A program made the position numbers and the translations under genes. DNA of 64,000 bases, from NCBI GenBank assembly GCA_963709075.1, contig CAVPUY010000005.1:1-64000 (forward strand), read 5' to 3'. This stretch comes from Palsa-506 sp963709075. Lineage in GTDB: Bacteria > Actinomycetota > Actinomycetes > Streptosporangiales > Streptosporangiaceae. Shown here piece after piece: positions 45,465 to 54,570 of this stretch. Below the pieces are notes generated by a model. The model had not been told where the DNA came from and did not search any database. It saw only the letters and a list, made by a program, of their open reading frames with translations. Each line of letters starts with the position of its first letter. The first letter of the stretch is position 1.

Positions 45465-46829
45465 ATGTCCGAGTTCACCGTCGTGAACCCAGCCACCGAG
45501 GAGATCGTCACCACCGTGCCGCGGACCTCCGCGGCCGAGACCGACGCCGCGATCAGCCGGGCAGTCGCGGCGCGGGCCGCCTGGCGGGCCGTCGCCCCGG
45601 CAGACCGGGCCGCCCTGCTGCGCAGCTTCGCCAGCGAGGTGGACGCGCACATCGAGGAGCTGGCCGGCCTGGAGGTGGCCGGCGCCGGGCACCCGGTCGG
45701 CCAGGCACGCTGGGAGGCCGGCCAGGTCCGCGACGTGCTCACCTACTACTCCGCCGCGCCGGAGCGCGCCTGCGGCAAGCAGATCCCGGTGGCCGGCGGC
45801 CTTGATGTCACGTTCAGCGAGCCGATCGGCGTCGTCGGGCTCATCGTGCCGTGGAACTTCCCGATGCCGATCCTGTCCTGGGGCCTCGCCCCGGCCCTGG
45901 CGGCCGGCAACGCCGTGATCGCCAAGCCCGCCGAGATGACGCCGCTGACCGCGATCAGGATCGGCGAGCTCGCGCTGGCCGCGGGCATCCCCGAGGGGGT
46001 GTTCCAGGTGCTGCCCGGCAAGGGCAGCGTCGTCGGGCAGCGGCTGGTCGACCACCCGGCCGTCGGCAAGATCGTGTTCACCGGGTCTACCGAGGTCGGC
46101 CGGGGGATCATGGCCGGCTGCGCGCGCCACGTGAAGCGGGTCACCCTGGAGCTCGGCGGCAAGAGCGCCAACATCGTGTTCGCCGACGCGGACCTGGAGC
46201 GGGCCGCCGCGACCGCGCCGCAGGCCGCGTTCGACAACGCCGGCCAGGACTGCTGTTCCAGGTCCCGGGTGCTGGTCCAGCGCTCGGTGCTCGACCGCTT
46301 CATGGAGCTGCTCGAGCCCGCGGTCAAGGCGGTCGCCGTCGGCGACCCGGCGTCGGCGGCCACCGAGATGGGGCCGCTGATCTCGGCCGCGCACCGGGAC
46401 CGCGTCGCCTCGTACGTGCCGGCCGGCGCGCCGGTGGCCTTCCGCGGCACCGCCCCGGACGGCCCAGGCCACTGGTACCCGCCAACCGTGCTCGCGCCGG
46501 TCCGGATGGATGACCCGGCCTACACCGAGGAAGTCTTCGGGCCGGTGCTGACCGTGACGCCATTCGACGACGAGGCGGCCGCGGTGGCCATCGCCAACGA
46601 CACGCCCTACGGCCTGTCCGGGTCGATCTGGACCCGGGACCTAGGCCGCGCGATCCGGGTGGCCAGGGGGGTGGAGACCGGCAACCTCTCGGTGAACTCG
46701 CACTCCTCGGTGCGCTACTCGACCCCGTTCGGCGGGTTCAAGCAGTCCGGTCTGGGCCGTGAACTCGGCCCGGATGCCCTCGATGCCTTCACCGAGACCA
46801 AGAACGTCTTCATCGCAACGGAGGGGTGA
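45465..46829 (+). CDS. Aldehyde dehydrogenase of the amine cluster (PuuC-like)
   Basis: A 454-residue NAD(P)+-dependent enzyme, intact. Visible are VVGLIVPWNFPMPILSWGLA, NAVIAKPAEMTPLTAIRIGE, FTGSTEVGRGIM, the general base in LELGGKSANIVFADADLERA, the catalytic cysteine in DNAGQDCCSRSRVLVQ and EEVFGPVLTVTPF. In the pathway it would oxidise the gamma-glutamyl-aminoaldehyde. GGAG lies 10 bases before ATG 45465; it overlaps the following SDR start by four bases. Confidence 0.93.
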   Translation: MSEFTVVNPATEEIVTTVPRTSAAETDAAISRAVAARAAWRAVAPADRAALLRSFASEVDAHIEELAGLEVAGAGHPVGQARWEAGQVRDVLTYYSAAPERACGKQIPVAGGLDVTFSEPIGVVGLIVPWNFPMPILSWGLAPALAAGNAVIAKPAEMTPLTAIRIGELALAAGIPEGVFQVLPGKGSVVGQRLVDHPAVGKIVFTGSTEVGRGIMAGCARHVKRVTLELGGKSANIVFADADLERAAATAPQAAFDNAGQDCCSRSRVLVQRSVLDRFMELLEPAVKAVAVGDPASAATEMGPLISAAHRDRVASYVPAGAPVAFRGTAPDGPGHWYPPTVLAPVRMDDPAYTEEVFGPVLTVTPFDDEAAAVAIANDTPYGLSGSIWTRDLGRAIRVARGVETGNLSVNSHSSVRYSTPFGGFKQSGLGRELGPDALDAFTETKNVFIATEG

Positions 46830-47602
46830 GCTTCAGCATGCAGCGGTTGCAGGATCGGGTCGCCGTCGTCACCGGCGCCGGCAGCGGTATCGGGCTTGCC
46901 AGTGCACGCCGGCTCGCCGCGGAAGGGGCGGTCGTCGTCGCTGTCGACATCGACGAGGCGGCGGGCAAGGCGGCCGCCGAGGAGACCGGCGGCACGTTCA
47001 TCGCGGCCGACGTGGCGCACGAAGACGACGTCCAGCGCCTGTACGCGGCCGTCGTCGCGCGGCACGGGCAGGTGGACATCGCGTTCAACAATGCGGGCAT
47101 CTCGCCGCCGGAAGATGACTCGATCCTGACGACCGGCCTGGACGCCTGGCGCCGGGTCCAGGAGGTCAATCTCACCTCCGTCTACTTGTGCTGCAAGCAC
47201 GTGCTCCCGTACATGCGGCAGCGCGGCAAGGGCTCGGTCATCAACACCGCGTCTTTCGTCGCCGTGCTCGGCGCGGCGACGTCGCAGATTTCCTACACCG
47301 CCTCCAAGGGCGGCGTGCTGGCGATGAGCCGCGAGCTCGGCGTGCAGTTCGCCAGGGAGGGGATCCGGGTGAACGCGCTCTGCCCGGGGCCGGTGAACAC
47401 CCCGCTGCTGCGGGAGCTCTTCGCCAAGGATCCCGAGCTCGCGGCCCGGCGGCTGGTGCACATCCCGGCTGGCCGGTTCGCCGAGCCTGAGGAGATCGCG
47501 GCAGCCGTCGCCTTCCTGGCCAGTGACGACTCCTCGTTCATCACCGCGTCGTCGTTCCTGGTCGATGGCGGCATCTCCGGCGCCTACGTGACCCCGCTCT
47601 GA
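46826..47602 (+). CDS. SDR-family oxidoreductase
   Basis: Classical short-chain dehydrogenase, about 258 residues. Cofactor site VAVVTGAGSGIGLASARRLA with Asp in VVAVDID favouring NAD(H); NNAG at IAFNNAGISPPEDD; the catalytic Ser and YxxxK in SQISYTASKGGVLA; and CPGPVNTPLL. Coupled by overlap to the aldehyde dehydrogenase, so it belongs to the amine cluster, but its substrate there is not known. The GTG 46826 start and an ATG at 46838 are both possible. Confidence 0.92.
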   Translation: MSFSMQRLQDRVAVVTGAGSGIGLASARRLAAEGAVVVAVDIDEAAGKAAAEETGGTFIAADVAHEDDVQRLYAAVVARHGQVDIAFNNAGISPPEDDSILTTGLDAWRRVQEVNLTSVYLCCKHVLPYMRQRGKGSVINTASFVAVLGAATSQISYTASKGGVLAMSRELGVQFAREGIRVNALCPGPVNTPLLRELFAKDPELAARRLVHIPAGRFAEPEEIAAAVAFLASDDSSFITASSFLVDGGISGAYVTPL

Positions 47603-47649
47603 GCGGCCGGCTGACGTCGTCGCAGCAGGCCCGGCCTGGCCTGGCGGTG

Positions 47650-48480
47650 CTAACGGGGCGGGCCGGCGTCGACGATCCGCAGGGACAGATCCAGCGGGTC
47701 GAAGTGGATCAGGGACTCCAGCCACCAGGTCATTCCCGCCTGAGCCAGCGCGGCCAGGCCTACCTTGGGCTGCTCCGGCCAGGCAGGGCTGGCGTTCCCG
47801 GCCACCGCGACGTCGAACGGGCGGCCGGGCCGGAGCCCGGCGCCGTGTACCGCGGCCAGGATGCCGGTCACCTCGTCCGGGGTCAGGGTGTGGCCGGCCG
47901 GGTTCGGGAAGATGCCCTCGCAGGCCGCGGCGCGGCTGATCACCCGGGGATGGCCGGCCGAGCTGGCGATCCAGATCGGGATCGGGTACGGCTCTGCCGG
48001 GGCCTGGTCGAGGGTGACCTGGTAATGCGGGCCGTCATGGGCGTAAGGCCGGCCAGACCACATGGCCCGGATCACGCCGAGTCCCTCGTCCAGCATGGCG
48101 GAGCGGGTCCGCTGGCCGGGCTCGCCGAAGCGGCCGAAATCGCCGGACTCGTCGGAGCCAAGGCCGGCGCCGAGAATGAGCCGGCCGCCGGACAGCCGGC
48201 TGACCGTGGACGCCTGCCGGGCGACTACCCACGGACGGCGCCTGGGCAGCGGGGTGATCGTCGGGCCGATCAGCACGCGCTCGGTGGCCTGGGCGATCGC
48301 GCCCAGGGTGGTCCACGGATCGGCGATCGGCGGGGCGTCGGTGACCACGTGGTCCCACAGGAATACGCCGTCCCAGCCGGCCGCCTCGGCGCGGACCGCC
48401 AGGTCGACGATGATCGAGGGGTCGCCGAACGGGCCGAACGGCGGCAGGTAGACGCCGTAGCGGACACTGCGTTCGGTCAA
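47650..48480 (-). CDS. LLM-class flavin-dependent oxidoreductase
   Basis: Bacterial-luciferase-like enzyme that uses F420 or FMN. It opens VRYGVYLPPFGPFGDPSIIV and has VRAEAAGWDGVFLWDHVV, RVLIGPTITPLPRRRPWVVA and RQASTVSRLSGGRLILGAGL, all family hallmarks, with about 276 residues. TTG 48480 is chosen because GGAG lies ten bases upstream and the family begins here; the longer open frame adds 48 low-complexity residues. It is opposite in direction to its neighbours. Actinobacterial homologues are often F420-dependent. Substrate unknown. Confidence 0.88.
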   Translation of the reverse strand: MTERSVRYGVYLPPFGPFGDPSIIVDLAVRAEAAGWDGVFLWDHVVTDAPPIADPWTTLGAIAQATERVLIGPTITPLPRRRPWVVARQASTVSRLSGGRLILGAGLGSDESGDFGRFGEPGQRTRSAMLDEGLGVIRAMWSGRPYAHDGPHYQVTLDQAPAEPYPIPIWIASSAGHPRVISRAAACEGIFPNPAGHTLTPDEVTGILAAVHGAGLRPGRPFDVAVAGNASPAWPEQPKVGLAALAQAGMTWWLESLIHFDPLDLSLRIVDAGPPR

Positions 48481-48657
48481 GGGGCTATCTCCAGGGTCGC
48501 CGCCACCGGGACGGACGTCATCGTATAGCGGCCTGGCCGGCTGCGGCGGCCCGGCGGCACCGGCCGCGGTCGGGCCAGGAAGCGGCGTGCTGATTGTGGA
48601 TCCCGGCATATGCTCAGTGATCATTACGTCGATGGCGACGGGCAGACGGAGGACCAG

Positions 48658-49428
48658 GTGAGCGAGTTTCCTTCAGCGGGCGGTGCCGTGCCTGCGCCGG
48701 TGATCGGGATCAGTGCCTACCGTGAGCAGGCGCGCTGGGGGCACTGGGACGTCGAGGCTGTGGTGCTGCCCAGCCGCTATCCGGACCGGGTGGCCGAGGC
48801 CGGCGGCATCCCGGTGCTGCTGCCCTCACTGCGGGCAATCGAGAACGTGATCGGCAGGCTCGACGGGCTCATCCTGTCCGGCGGCGGCGACCTCGACCCG
48901 GCCGGCTACGGCGCGGAGCCGCACCCGGAGACCACCGCGGTGCGGCCCGAGCGTGACTCCGCCGAGGCCGCGCTGCTGGCGGCGGCGCTTGATCGCGGGC
49001 TGCCGGTGCTCGGCATCTGCCGCGGCATGCAGGTGATCAACGTGGCCATGGGCGGCAGCCTGCACCAGCACCTGCCGGACGTCGTCGGTCACCGCGAGCA
49101 TGCGCCGGTGCCCGGCTCGTACGGCGCGCATCCGGTCCGGGTGCAGGCCGGCAGCGGGCTGGCCGGCGCCATCGGCCGCACGCACGTCGAGACGGTCCCG
49201 ACGCACCACCATCAGGCGATCGACCGGCTCGGCGACGGCCTGACCGCTACCGCCTGGTCCGAAGACGGGCTGATCGAGGCCGTGGAACTCGACGCGCCAG
49301 GATGCGGGTTCGCGCTGGCGGTGCAGTGGCACCCGGAGGCCGGTGACGACCTGAGCCTGTTCCGCGCGCTGATCGCCGCGGCCGCGACGGCGTCCGCCGT
49401 AGCAGCTGCGCCTCTGCTGGCACCCTGA
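48658..49428 (+). CDS. puuD: Gamma-glutamyl-gamma-aminobutyrate hydrolase (PuuD-like, C26)
   Basis: Class I glutamine-amidotransferase-like peptidase that releases the amino acid from its gamma-glutamyl carrier. The core reads VIGISAYREQARWGHWDVEA, LDGLILSGGGDLDPAGYG, the nucleophile in LGICRGMQVINVAMGG and the His/Glu pair in AVQWHPEA, with a THHHQAIDRLGDGL segment. GTG 48658 is preferred over ATG 48610 because GGAGG stands eight bases before it. With the permease, ligase and aldehyde dehydrogenase it completes most of a Puu-like route; no PuuB-type glutamylamine oxidase is seen. Confidence 0.92.
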   Translation: MSEFPSAGGAVPAPVIGISAYREQARWGHWDVEAVVLPSRYPDRVAEAGGIPVLLPSLRAIENVIGRLDGLILSGGGDLDPAGYGAEPHPETTAVRPERDSAEAALLAAALDRGLPVLGICRGMQVINVAMGGSLHQHLPDVVGHREHAPVPGSYGAHPVRVQAGSGLAGAIGRTHVETVPTHHHQAIDRLGDGLTATAWSEDGLIEAVELDAPGCGFALAVQWHPEAGDDLSLFRALIAAAATASAVAAAPLLAP

Positions 49429-49510
49429 CCAGGCCAGGATCACCCGAGCCCGCGGGGCAGCAGGCTCCTGATCAAGACCAGCCCGCGGCGTCGCATTATG
49501 CTCCGCTGTC

Positions 49511-51032
49511 ATGACGGATGACGCAGCGAAGGCGCCTGCCCCGGACCCGTCGGCGGCAGCCGGGCCAGCGGCCGGGCCGGCCGGCGGCCAGGCCAGGCCG
49601 CGCAGGAACCAAAGGACGATCTTGTCACGACCCATCATGTGCTCACCAGCGACGGCGCGGAGCTGCGCTACACGGTGACCGCCGGCCGCGTCGTGGTCCG
49701 CAAGGAGGCACACACCGACGACGCGTTCGACGGGCCGCAGCCAAAGGCCGAGGTGTTCATGGTTGCCTATACCCTCGATGACGCGGATGCGCGGGACCGG
49801 CCGGTGACGTTCGCCTTCAACGGCGGGCCCGGCTCATCCAGCGTCTGGCTGCATCTGGGCCTGCTCGGACCCCGCCGGGTCCTGATGGGCGACGCGGGCG
49901 CGCTGCTGCCGCCGCCCTACGACCTTGCCGACAATGACGAGACCCTGCTTAGGCACTCCGACCTGGTCTTCATCGACCCGGTGTCGACCGGGTACTCGCG
50001 TGCGGTCAAGGGCGAGAAATCCAAGGACTTCCACGGCTACGGCGGGGACATCGAGTCGGTCGGCGAGGTGATCAGGCTCTGGACGACGCGGCACGGCCGG
50101 TGGATGTCCCCGAAGTACCTGTGCGGCGAGTCGTACGGCACGCTCCGCGCGGCCGGCCTCGCCCGGCACCTGCAGCAGCGTTACGCCCTCTATCTCAACG
50201 GGCTCATCCTTATCTCGGCCGTGCTGGATGCCGGCACGCTGGAGTTCAGCGGCGGCAACGACGACCCGTACATCCTGTACTTGCCGACCTATGCCGCGAT
50301 CGCGCACTACCACGGCCGGCACGGCGACCGACCGCTGCGCGAGGTACTCGACGAGGCCGAGGCATACGCGGAGCGGGAGTACCCCGGGTGCTGGCCCGCG
50401 GCGCGCGCCTGACCACCGAAGAGCGCGCCGTCGCGGTCGCCAGGCTGGCCGCGCTGACCGGGCTGTCCGCCGACTACGTCGACCGCGTCGAGCTGCGGCC
50501 TGAGCACGTCAGGTTCCTGACCGAGCTGCTCCGCGACCAGCGCCGCACGGTCGGCCGGATCGACGGCAGGTTCACTGGCTGGGATGCGGACTACGGCCGC
50601 GAGCAGTGGACGACCGATCCCTCCATCGACGCGATCATGGGCCCGTACACCGCTGCGCTGAATCATTACGTGCGAGCGGAACTCGACTACTCGACCGACC
50701 TGCCGTACGAGACCCTGACCGACCGGGTGCAGCCCTGGTCGTTCAAGGAATTCGAGGGCCAGCACGTGCACGTGGCAGACAAGCTGGCCGAGGCCATGCG
50801 GGTCAACCCGCACATGCGCGTCCATGTGGCCTGCGGATATCACGACGCAGCGACGCCGTACTTCGCCGCCGAGCACACGATCGCGCACCTGGCGATCCCG
50901 GCTGACCTGGCTCGCAACGTGGAGTTCAGGTATTTCGAGGCAGGACACATGATGTACGTGCACGAGCCGAGCAGGCTCGCCCAGTCGGCGCAGCTGGCGG
51001 CCTTCGTGCGCGGCCGCGAAGAGCAGCGATGA
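49511..51032 (+). CDS. S10-type serine carboxypeptidase-like hydrolase, frameshifted
   Basis: An alpha/beta-hydrolase fold peptidase. The conserved blocks are VTFAFNGGPGSSSVWLHLGL, DLVFIDPVSTGYSRAV, the nucleophile in KYLCGESYGTLRAAGL, the acid in HVACGYHDAATPYFAAEH and the histidine in FEAGHMMYVHEPS. Breaks are inferred at about 49580-49600, joining MTDDAAKAPAPD to QEPKDDLVTTHHVLTS, and at 50386-50390 by a missing G. Most S10 enzymes are secreted, yet no signal peptide is visible; the N-terminus is an Ala/Pro-rich linker. The stop overlaps the amine oxidase start by four bases, so the two products are made together. Confidence 0.85.
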
Positions 51033-53203
51033 GCGGCACTGGCGGCAGTACCGCGGATTCCCGCCCCGGCCCGGGCGCCGGCCCTGGCCCTGCCGCCGGT
51101 CCGGATGATGCCAGGCACCCGCTCGATCCGCTGTCCGCGGCAGAATTCCGGCAGGTGGCCGCGATCCTGCACCGGGACAAGGGGGTCGGCGGAGGCTGGC
51201 GGTTCGCGTCCATAGAGCTCGCCGAACCGGACAAGGCCGCGCTCACCGCCTGGCGGCCGGGCGACGGAATCCAGCGTGAGGCCAGGGTGGTGTGCTGGAA
51301 CCGCTCGGATGGCCGCGTCTACTCCGCGGCGGTCTCGCTGACTGATGACCGGGTGCTTTCCTTCACCAGCCGGCCAGGCGTCCAGCCGAACGCGACGCTG
51401 GACGAATGGCACGAGGCCGACGCGATGCTGCGCCGGGAGCCCCGGATCATCGCCGCGCTGGCCGACCGCGGGATCACCGACCTCGACCTGGTGCTCTTCG
51501 ACACCTGGACCTATGGTCATGCCCTGGTCCCGCAGCGGCACCGCAAGCGCCGGATGGGCTGGGTGGATGTCTGGTGCCGGGGCACCGCGGGCGGCAACCC
51601 GTACGCTCACCCGGTCAACGGGCTGCATCCGCTGGTGGACCTCAACCAGATGGAGCTACTCGAGACCGGGGACACGCACCGGGTCGAGCCGCCCGCCGTG
51701 ATGGGCGAGTACGCGCCATCCCTGGTCCCCGGGCAGCGGCCACGGGCCGCCCCGAAGCCGCTGGAGATCAGCCAGCCGGACGGTGCCTCGTTCACCCTGG
51801 CCGGGCACGCGCTCAGCTGGCAGAAATGGTCCCTGCGGATCGGCTTCAACTACCGCGAGGGCCTCGTCCTGCACCAGGTCGGGTATGCCGACGGCGACCG
51901 GGTCCGGCCGGTCGCGCACCGGCTCTCGCTCGCCGAGATGGTCGTGCCGTACCGGGATCCGACCCCGGACCACTACCGGCGCACCGCCTTCGACATCGGC
52001 GAATGGGGTCTCGGCTTCATGACGACATCGCTGGAGCGCGGCTGCGACTGCCTCGGCGAAATCACCTACCTGGACGCGGTCCTGCACGACACCAGCGGCG
52101 AGCCGTACGCCATACCGCGGGCGATCTGCATCCACGAAGAGGACAACGGCGTGCTGTGGAAGCACGTCGACCAGGCCGCCGGAGCCGAAGTGCGCCGGAT
52201 GCGCAGGCTCGTCATCTCCTGCCACGCCACCGTCGCCAACTATGAATACCTCGTGTACTGGCGGTTCTACCAGGACGGCAGCATCGAGTGCGAGATCCGG
52301 GCAACCGGAGTGATGGTGGTGACGAACTTCCCGCCCGGCCGGCAGCCGCCGTACGGCACGCTCATCGACGAGCGCACCTATGCCCCGTTTCACCAGCATT
52401 TCGTCGTCGCCCGGCTCGACCTTGACGTGGATGGCACGGCGAACACGGTGTACTGCTCGGACTCCGAGGCACTGCCGACCGGCCGGGCCAACCCGCACGG
52501 ACTCGCCCTGGTGCAGCGCGACACGCCGCTGCGGACTGAGCAGGAGGGCAAGCAGGACTACCAGTGGTCCACCCAGCGCTACTGGAAGGTGGTCAACGAC
52601 AATGTCAGGAACAGCCTCGGCACGCCGGTCGGCTACAAGCTGGTGCCCGGCGGCTGCTTCCCGGCGATGTTCCGCTCCGGCTCCCCCGTGCTGCGCCGCG
52701 CCGAAGCGATCGGCCACGCCCTGTGGGTGACTCCCTACCATCCGGATGAACGATGGCCATGCGGCGAGTTCTGCACGCAGAGCGAGCGTGACCAGGGACT
52801 GCCGGTATGGACGGCGCAGGACCGGCCGATCTCCGGCACCGACATCGTCCTCTGGTACGTCTTCGGCATCCACCACATCACCCGGCCGGAGGACTGGCCC
52901 GTGATGCCCGTGGATACGGTCTCGTTCTGGCTGAAGCCGGTCGGCTTCTTCGACCGCAACCCAGCCCTAGACGTCCCCCCAGGCCTGCCCGCCAGCACTG
53001 AGCCGCCCGCCCCGCCAGCCAACCCGCCCCCGCGCCCGCCCGCCGGACCCCGCGCCCCGCCGGACCCCGCGCCCCGGACCCCGCGCCCCGCCGGACCCCC
53101 GCGCCCCGCCGCCTCACGCCCCCGCCAGCCCCCGCGCCCGCGGCAGCCCTCGCGCCCGCGGCAACCCGGTGATCATGACGTTCAACGGGTTCTAACCCGT
53201 TGA
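51029..53203 (+). CDS. Copper amine oxidase (tyramine oxidase type)
   Basis: Oxidises primary amines to aldehydes, ammonia and hydrogen peroxide using copper and a self-made topaquinone. Residues about 30-320 form the N-terminal domains; the topaquinone precursor is Tyr405 in TVANYEYLVYWRF; the copper ligands are His-x-His in FHQHFVV and the third in FGIHHITRPEDWPVMP. The catalytic aspartate region lies near IGEWGLGF. After FFDRNPALDVPP, where related proteins end, there are about 75 extra residues almost entirely Pro/Arg/Ala, and the stop codon lies inside a palindrome. A lost stop by indel is possible. No signal peptide is seen. Confidence 0.92.
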   Translation: MSGTGGSTADSRPGPGAGPGPAAGPDDARHPLDPLSAAEFRQVAAILHRDKGVGGGWRFASIELAEPDKAALTAWRPGDGIQREARVVCWNRSDGRVYSAAVSLTDDRVLSFTSRPGVQPNATLDEWHEADAMLRREPRIIAALADRGITDLDLVLFDTWTYGHALVPQRHRKRRMGWVDVWCRGTAGGNPYAHPVNGLHPLVDLNQMELLETGDTHRVEPPAVMGEYAPSLVPGQRPRAAPKPLEISQPDGASFTLAGHALSWQKWSLRIGFNYREGLVLHQVGYADGDRVRPVAHRLSLAEMVVPYRDPTPDHYRRTAFDIGEWGLGFMTTSLERGCDCLGEITYLDAVLHDTSGEPYAIPRAICIHEEDNGVLWKHVDQAAGAEVRRMRRLVISCHATVANYEYLVYWRFYQDGSIECEIRATGVMVVTNFPPGRQPPYGTLIDERTYAPFHQHFVVARLDLDVDGTANTVYCSDSEALPTGRANPHGLALVQRDTPLRTEQEGKQDYQWSTQRYWKVVNDNVRNSLGTPVGYKLVPGGCFPAMFRSGSPVLRRAEAIGHALWVTPYHPDERWPCGEFCTQSERDQGLPVWTAQDRPISGTDIVLWYVFGIHHITRPEDWPVMPVDTVSFWLKPVGFFDRNPALDVPPGLPASTEPPAPPANPPPRPPAGPRAPPDPAPRTPRPAGPPRPAASRPRQPPRPRQPSRPRQPGDHDVQRVLTR

Positions 53204-53221
53204 ACGCCATGATCACCGGGT
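53164..53221. repeat. 58-bp near-perfect palindrome, copy 1
   Basis: Two 28-base arms with a single mismatch and a two-base loop; the arms begin ACCCGGTGATCATG and end TTCAACGGGTT. It covers the end of the amine oxidase gene and could act as its terminator. A related element lies at 54324-54370. Confidence 0.9.
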
Positions 53222-53344
53222 CAGGCGGGGCCGCGGGGGCGGCGGGGCGGCGGCCGGCGGGCGGGCGCGGGCTGGCAAGGGCAAGCAGGGGCAAGCGGGG
53301 CGTGCGGGTGCGGTTCTGACGGACCGGTCTGGCATGCTACGCCC

Positions 53345-54307
53345 GTGACCAGGAGTAGCCGGCTTGACCAGGAAGCCCTGTCAGAAGTCCTGCACCGCCA
53401 GCTGAACGTCATCGGGCGGTGGCAGGCACTGGCGTGCGGCATGACCCGCGACGCCCTGCTGCACCGGTTACGGCCGGGCGGCCCCTGGCAGCGGTTGCTG
53501 CCCAGTACCTACCTGGCTGTGACGGGTGCGCCCACCATCGATCAGAGGGAGTGGGCCGCGCTGCTTTACGCAGGATCCCGCGGCGTGCTCACCGGCCGCG
53601 CGGCGCTGCGGGCAACTGGCCTGACGAACGCGATTCCCGGCGTCATCGACGTGCTCGTGCCGCACAGCCGCCAATGCCGGAGCGTCGGCTACGTCGCCAT
53701 TCATCCGACGACCCGGATGCCTGCAGACGTCATTGCCATCGGCCTGCGGTCATATGCCAAGCCGCCCAGGGCCATTGCCGATTCTGCCCGGGGGCTTTCG
53801 GACCTCCGCGAGGTCCGTGCCTTAGTTGCGGACGCCGTGCAGCGGGGACGGTGCCCGCTCGGCTTGCTTGTGCGCGAGCTTGACCAGGGCCCAGTCAGGG
53901 GATCAGCCTTGCTGCGGCTGGCGATCGCCGAGGTCGCCGATGGCGTCAGGTCAGCAGCGGAAGCTGACTTCAAGGACCTCATCAAGCGCGGCCGGCTGCC
54001 CATGCCGATGTTCAACCCCCGGCTCTACAGCGCCGACGGATTGCTGATCGGCATCCCGGACGCATGGTGGGCCGGAGCGGGCGTTGCCGCTGAGGTGGAC
54101 TCAAGGCAGTGGCACATGAACCCGGCAGACTGGGAGCGGACCATGGCGCGGCATGCGCGGATGAGCAGGCACGGCATCATCGTGCTGCATTTCAGCCCAA
54201 GTCAGATCCGGACTGATCCGGCCGCCGTGATTGCTGCCATCGCGGACGCGCTGAAGGCAGGCGCTGCCCGCCAGGCCCTGCCGATCCAGGCAAAACGCGC
54301 AGCATGA
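53345..54307 (+). CDS. Hypothetical protein with AbiEi-like winged helix and DUF559-like C-terminus
   Basis: A 320-residue protein starting at GTG 53345. Its N-terminal half (about 10-90) reads LNVIGRWQALACGMTRDALL followed by PWQRLLPSTYLAVTG and LLYAGSRGVLTGRAALRATG, the pattern of AbiEi-like antitoxin and type IV restriction-linked winged helices in actinobacteria. The C-terminal part (about 225-310) has VAAEVDSRQWHMNPADWERT and MARHARMSRHGIIVLHFSPS, close to the DUF559 PD-(D/E)xK endonuclease-like fold with a possible Glu-Val-Asp active site. Such proteins are abundant, uncharacterised and not always paired with a toxin. No AbiEii partner is adjacent. It is flanked by two related palindromes. 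Confidence 0.75.
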   Translation: MTRSSRLDQEALSEVLHRQLNVIGRWQALACGMTRDALLHRLRPGGPWQRLLPSTYLAVTGAPTIDQREWAALLYAGSRGVLTGRAALRATGLTNAIPGVIDVLVPHSRQCRSVGYVAIHPTTRMPADVIAIGLRSYAKPPRAIADSARGLSDLREVRALVADAVQRGRCPLGLLVRELDQGPVRGSALLRLAIAEVADGVRSAAEADFKDLIKRGRLPMPMFNPRLYSADGLLIGIPDAWWAGAGVAAEVDSRQWHMNPADWERTMARHARMSRHGIIVLHFSPSQIRTDPAAVIAAIADALKAGAARQALPIQAKRAA

Positions 54308-54323
54308 GCCACCTGCCGCACCC

Positions 54324-54370
54324 CGTTCAATATGGTGCTCAGCGGGTTCTATGCCGTTGAACTCCGTATG
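54324..54370. repeat. Degenerate palindromic element, copy 2
   Basis: Shares CGGGTTCTA, CCGTTGAAC and CCnATG in the same order and spacing with the element at 53164-53221. GTTCAA and TTGAAC keep a shorter stem. It lies 17 bases after the AbiEi-like gene. Confidence 0.6.
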
Positions 54371-54375
54371 CAACG

Positions 54376-54570
54376 GCCTCAGCGGAGCGGGGCACGGGCC
54401 CGGGCGGAGCGGGGCACGGGCCCGGGCGGAGCGGGGACGCGCGGGGCGGGAGCACGGCCGGGGCGGGGGGCACGGGCCGGACGGGGCGGGGCGCGGCCGG
54501 GCGGGCGGGCACGGCCGGGCGGGGCGGGGCGGGGCACCGGGGGGGCAGGCGGGGGCACGGGGCGGGAGCT
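54376..54570. repeat. G-rich low-complexity array with G-quadruplex potential
   Basis: Runs of GGGG spaced by one to six bases on the + strand, with two 22-base near-copies built on GGGCACGGGCCCGGGCGGAG at its left end. It lies just upstream of the ABC transporter operon. Confidence 0.8.
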
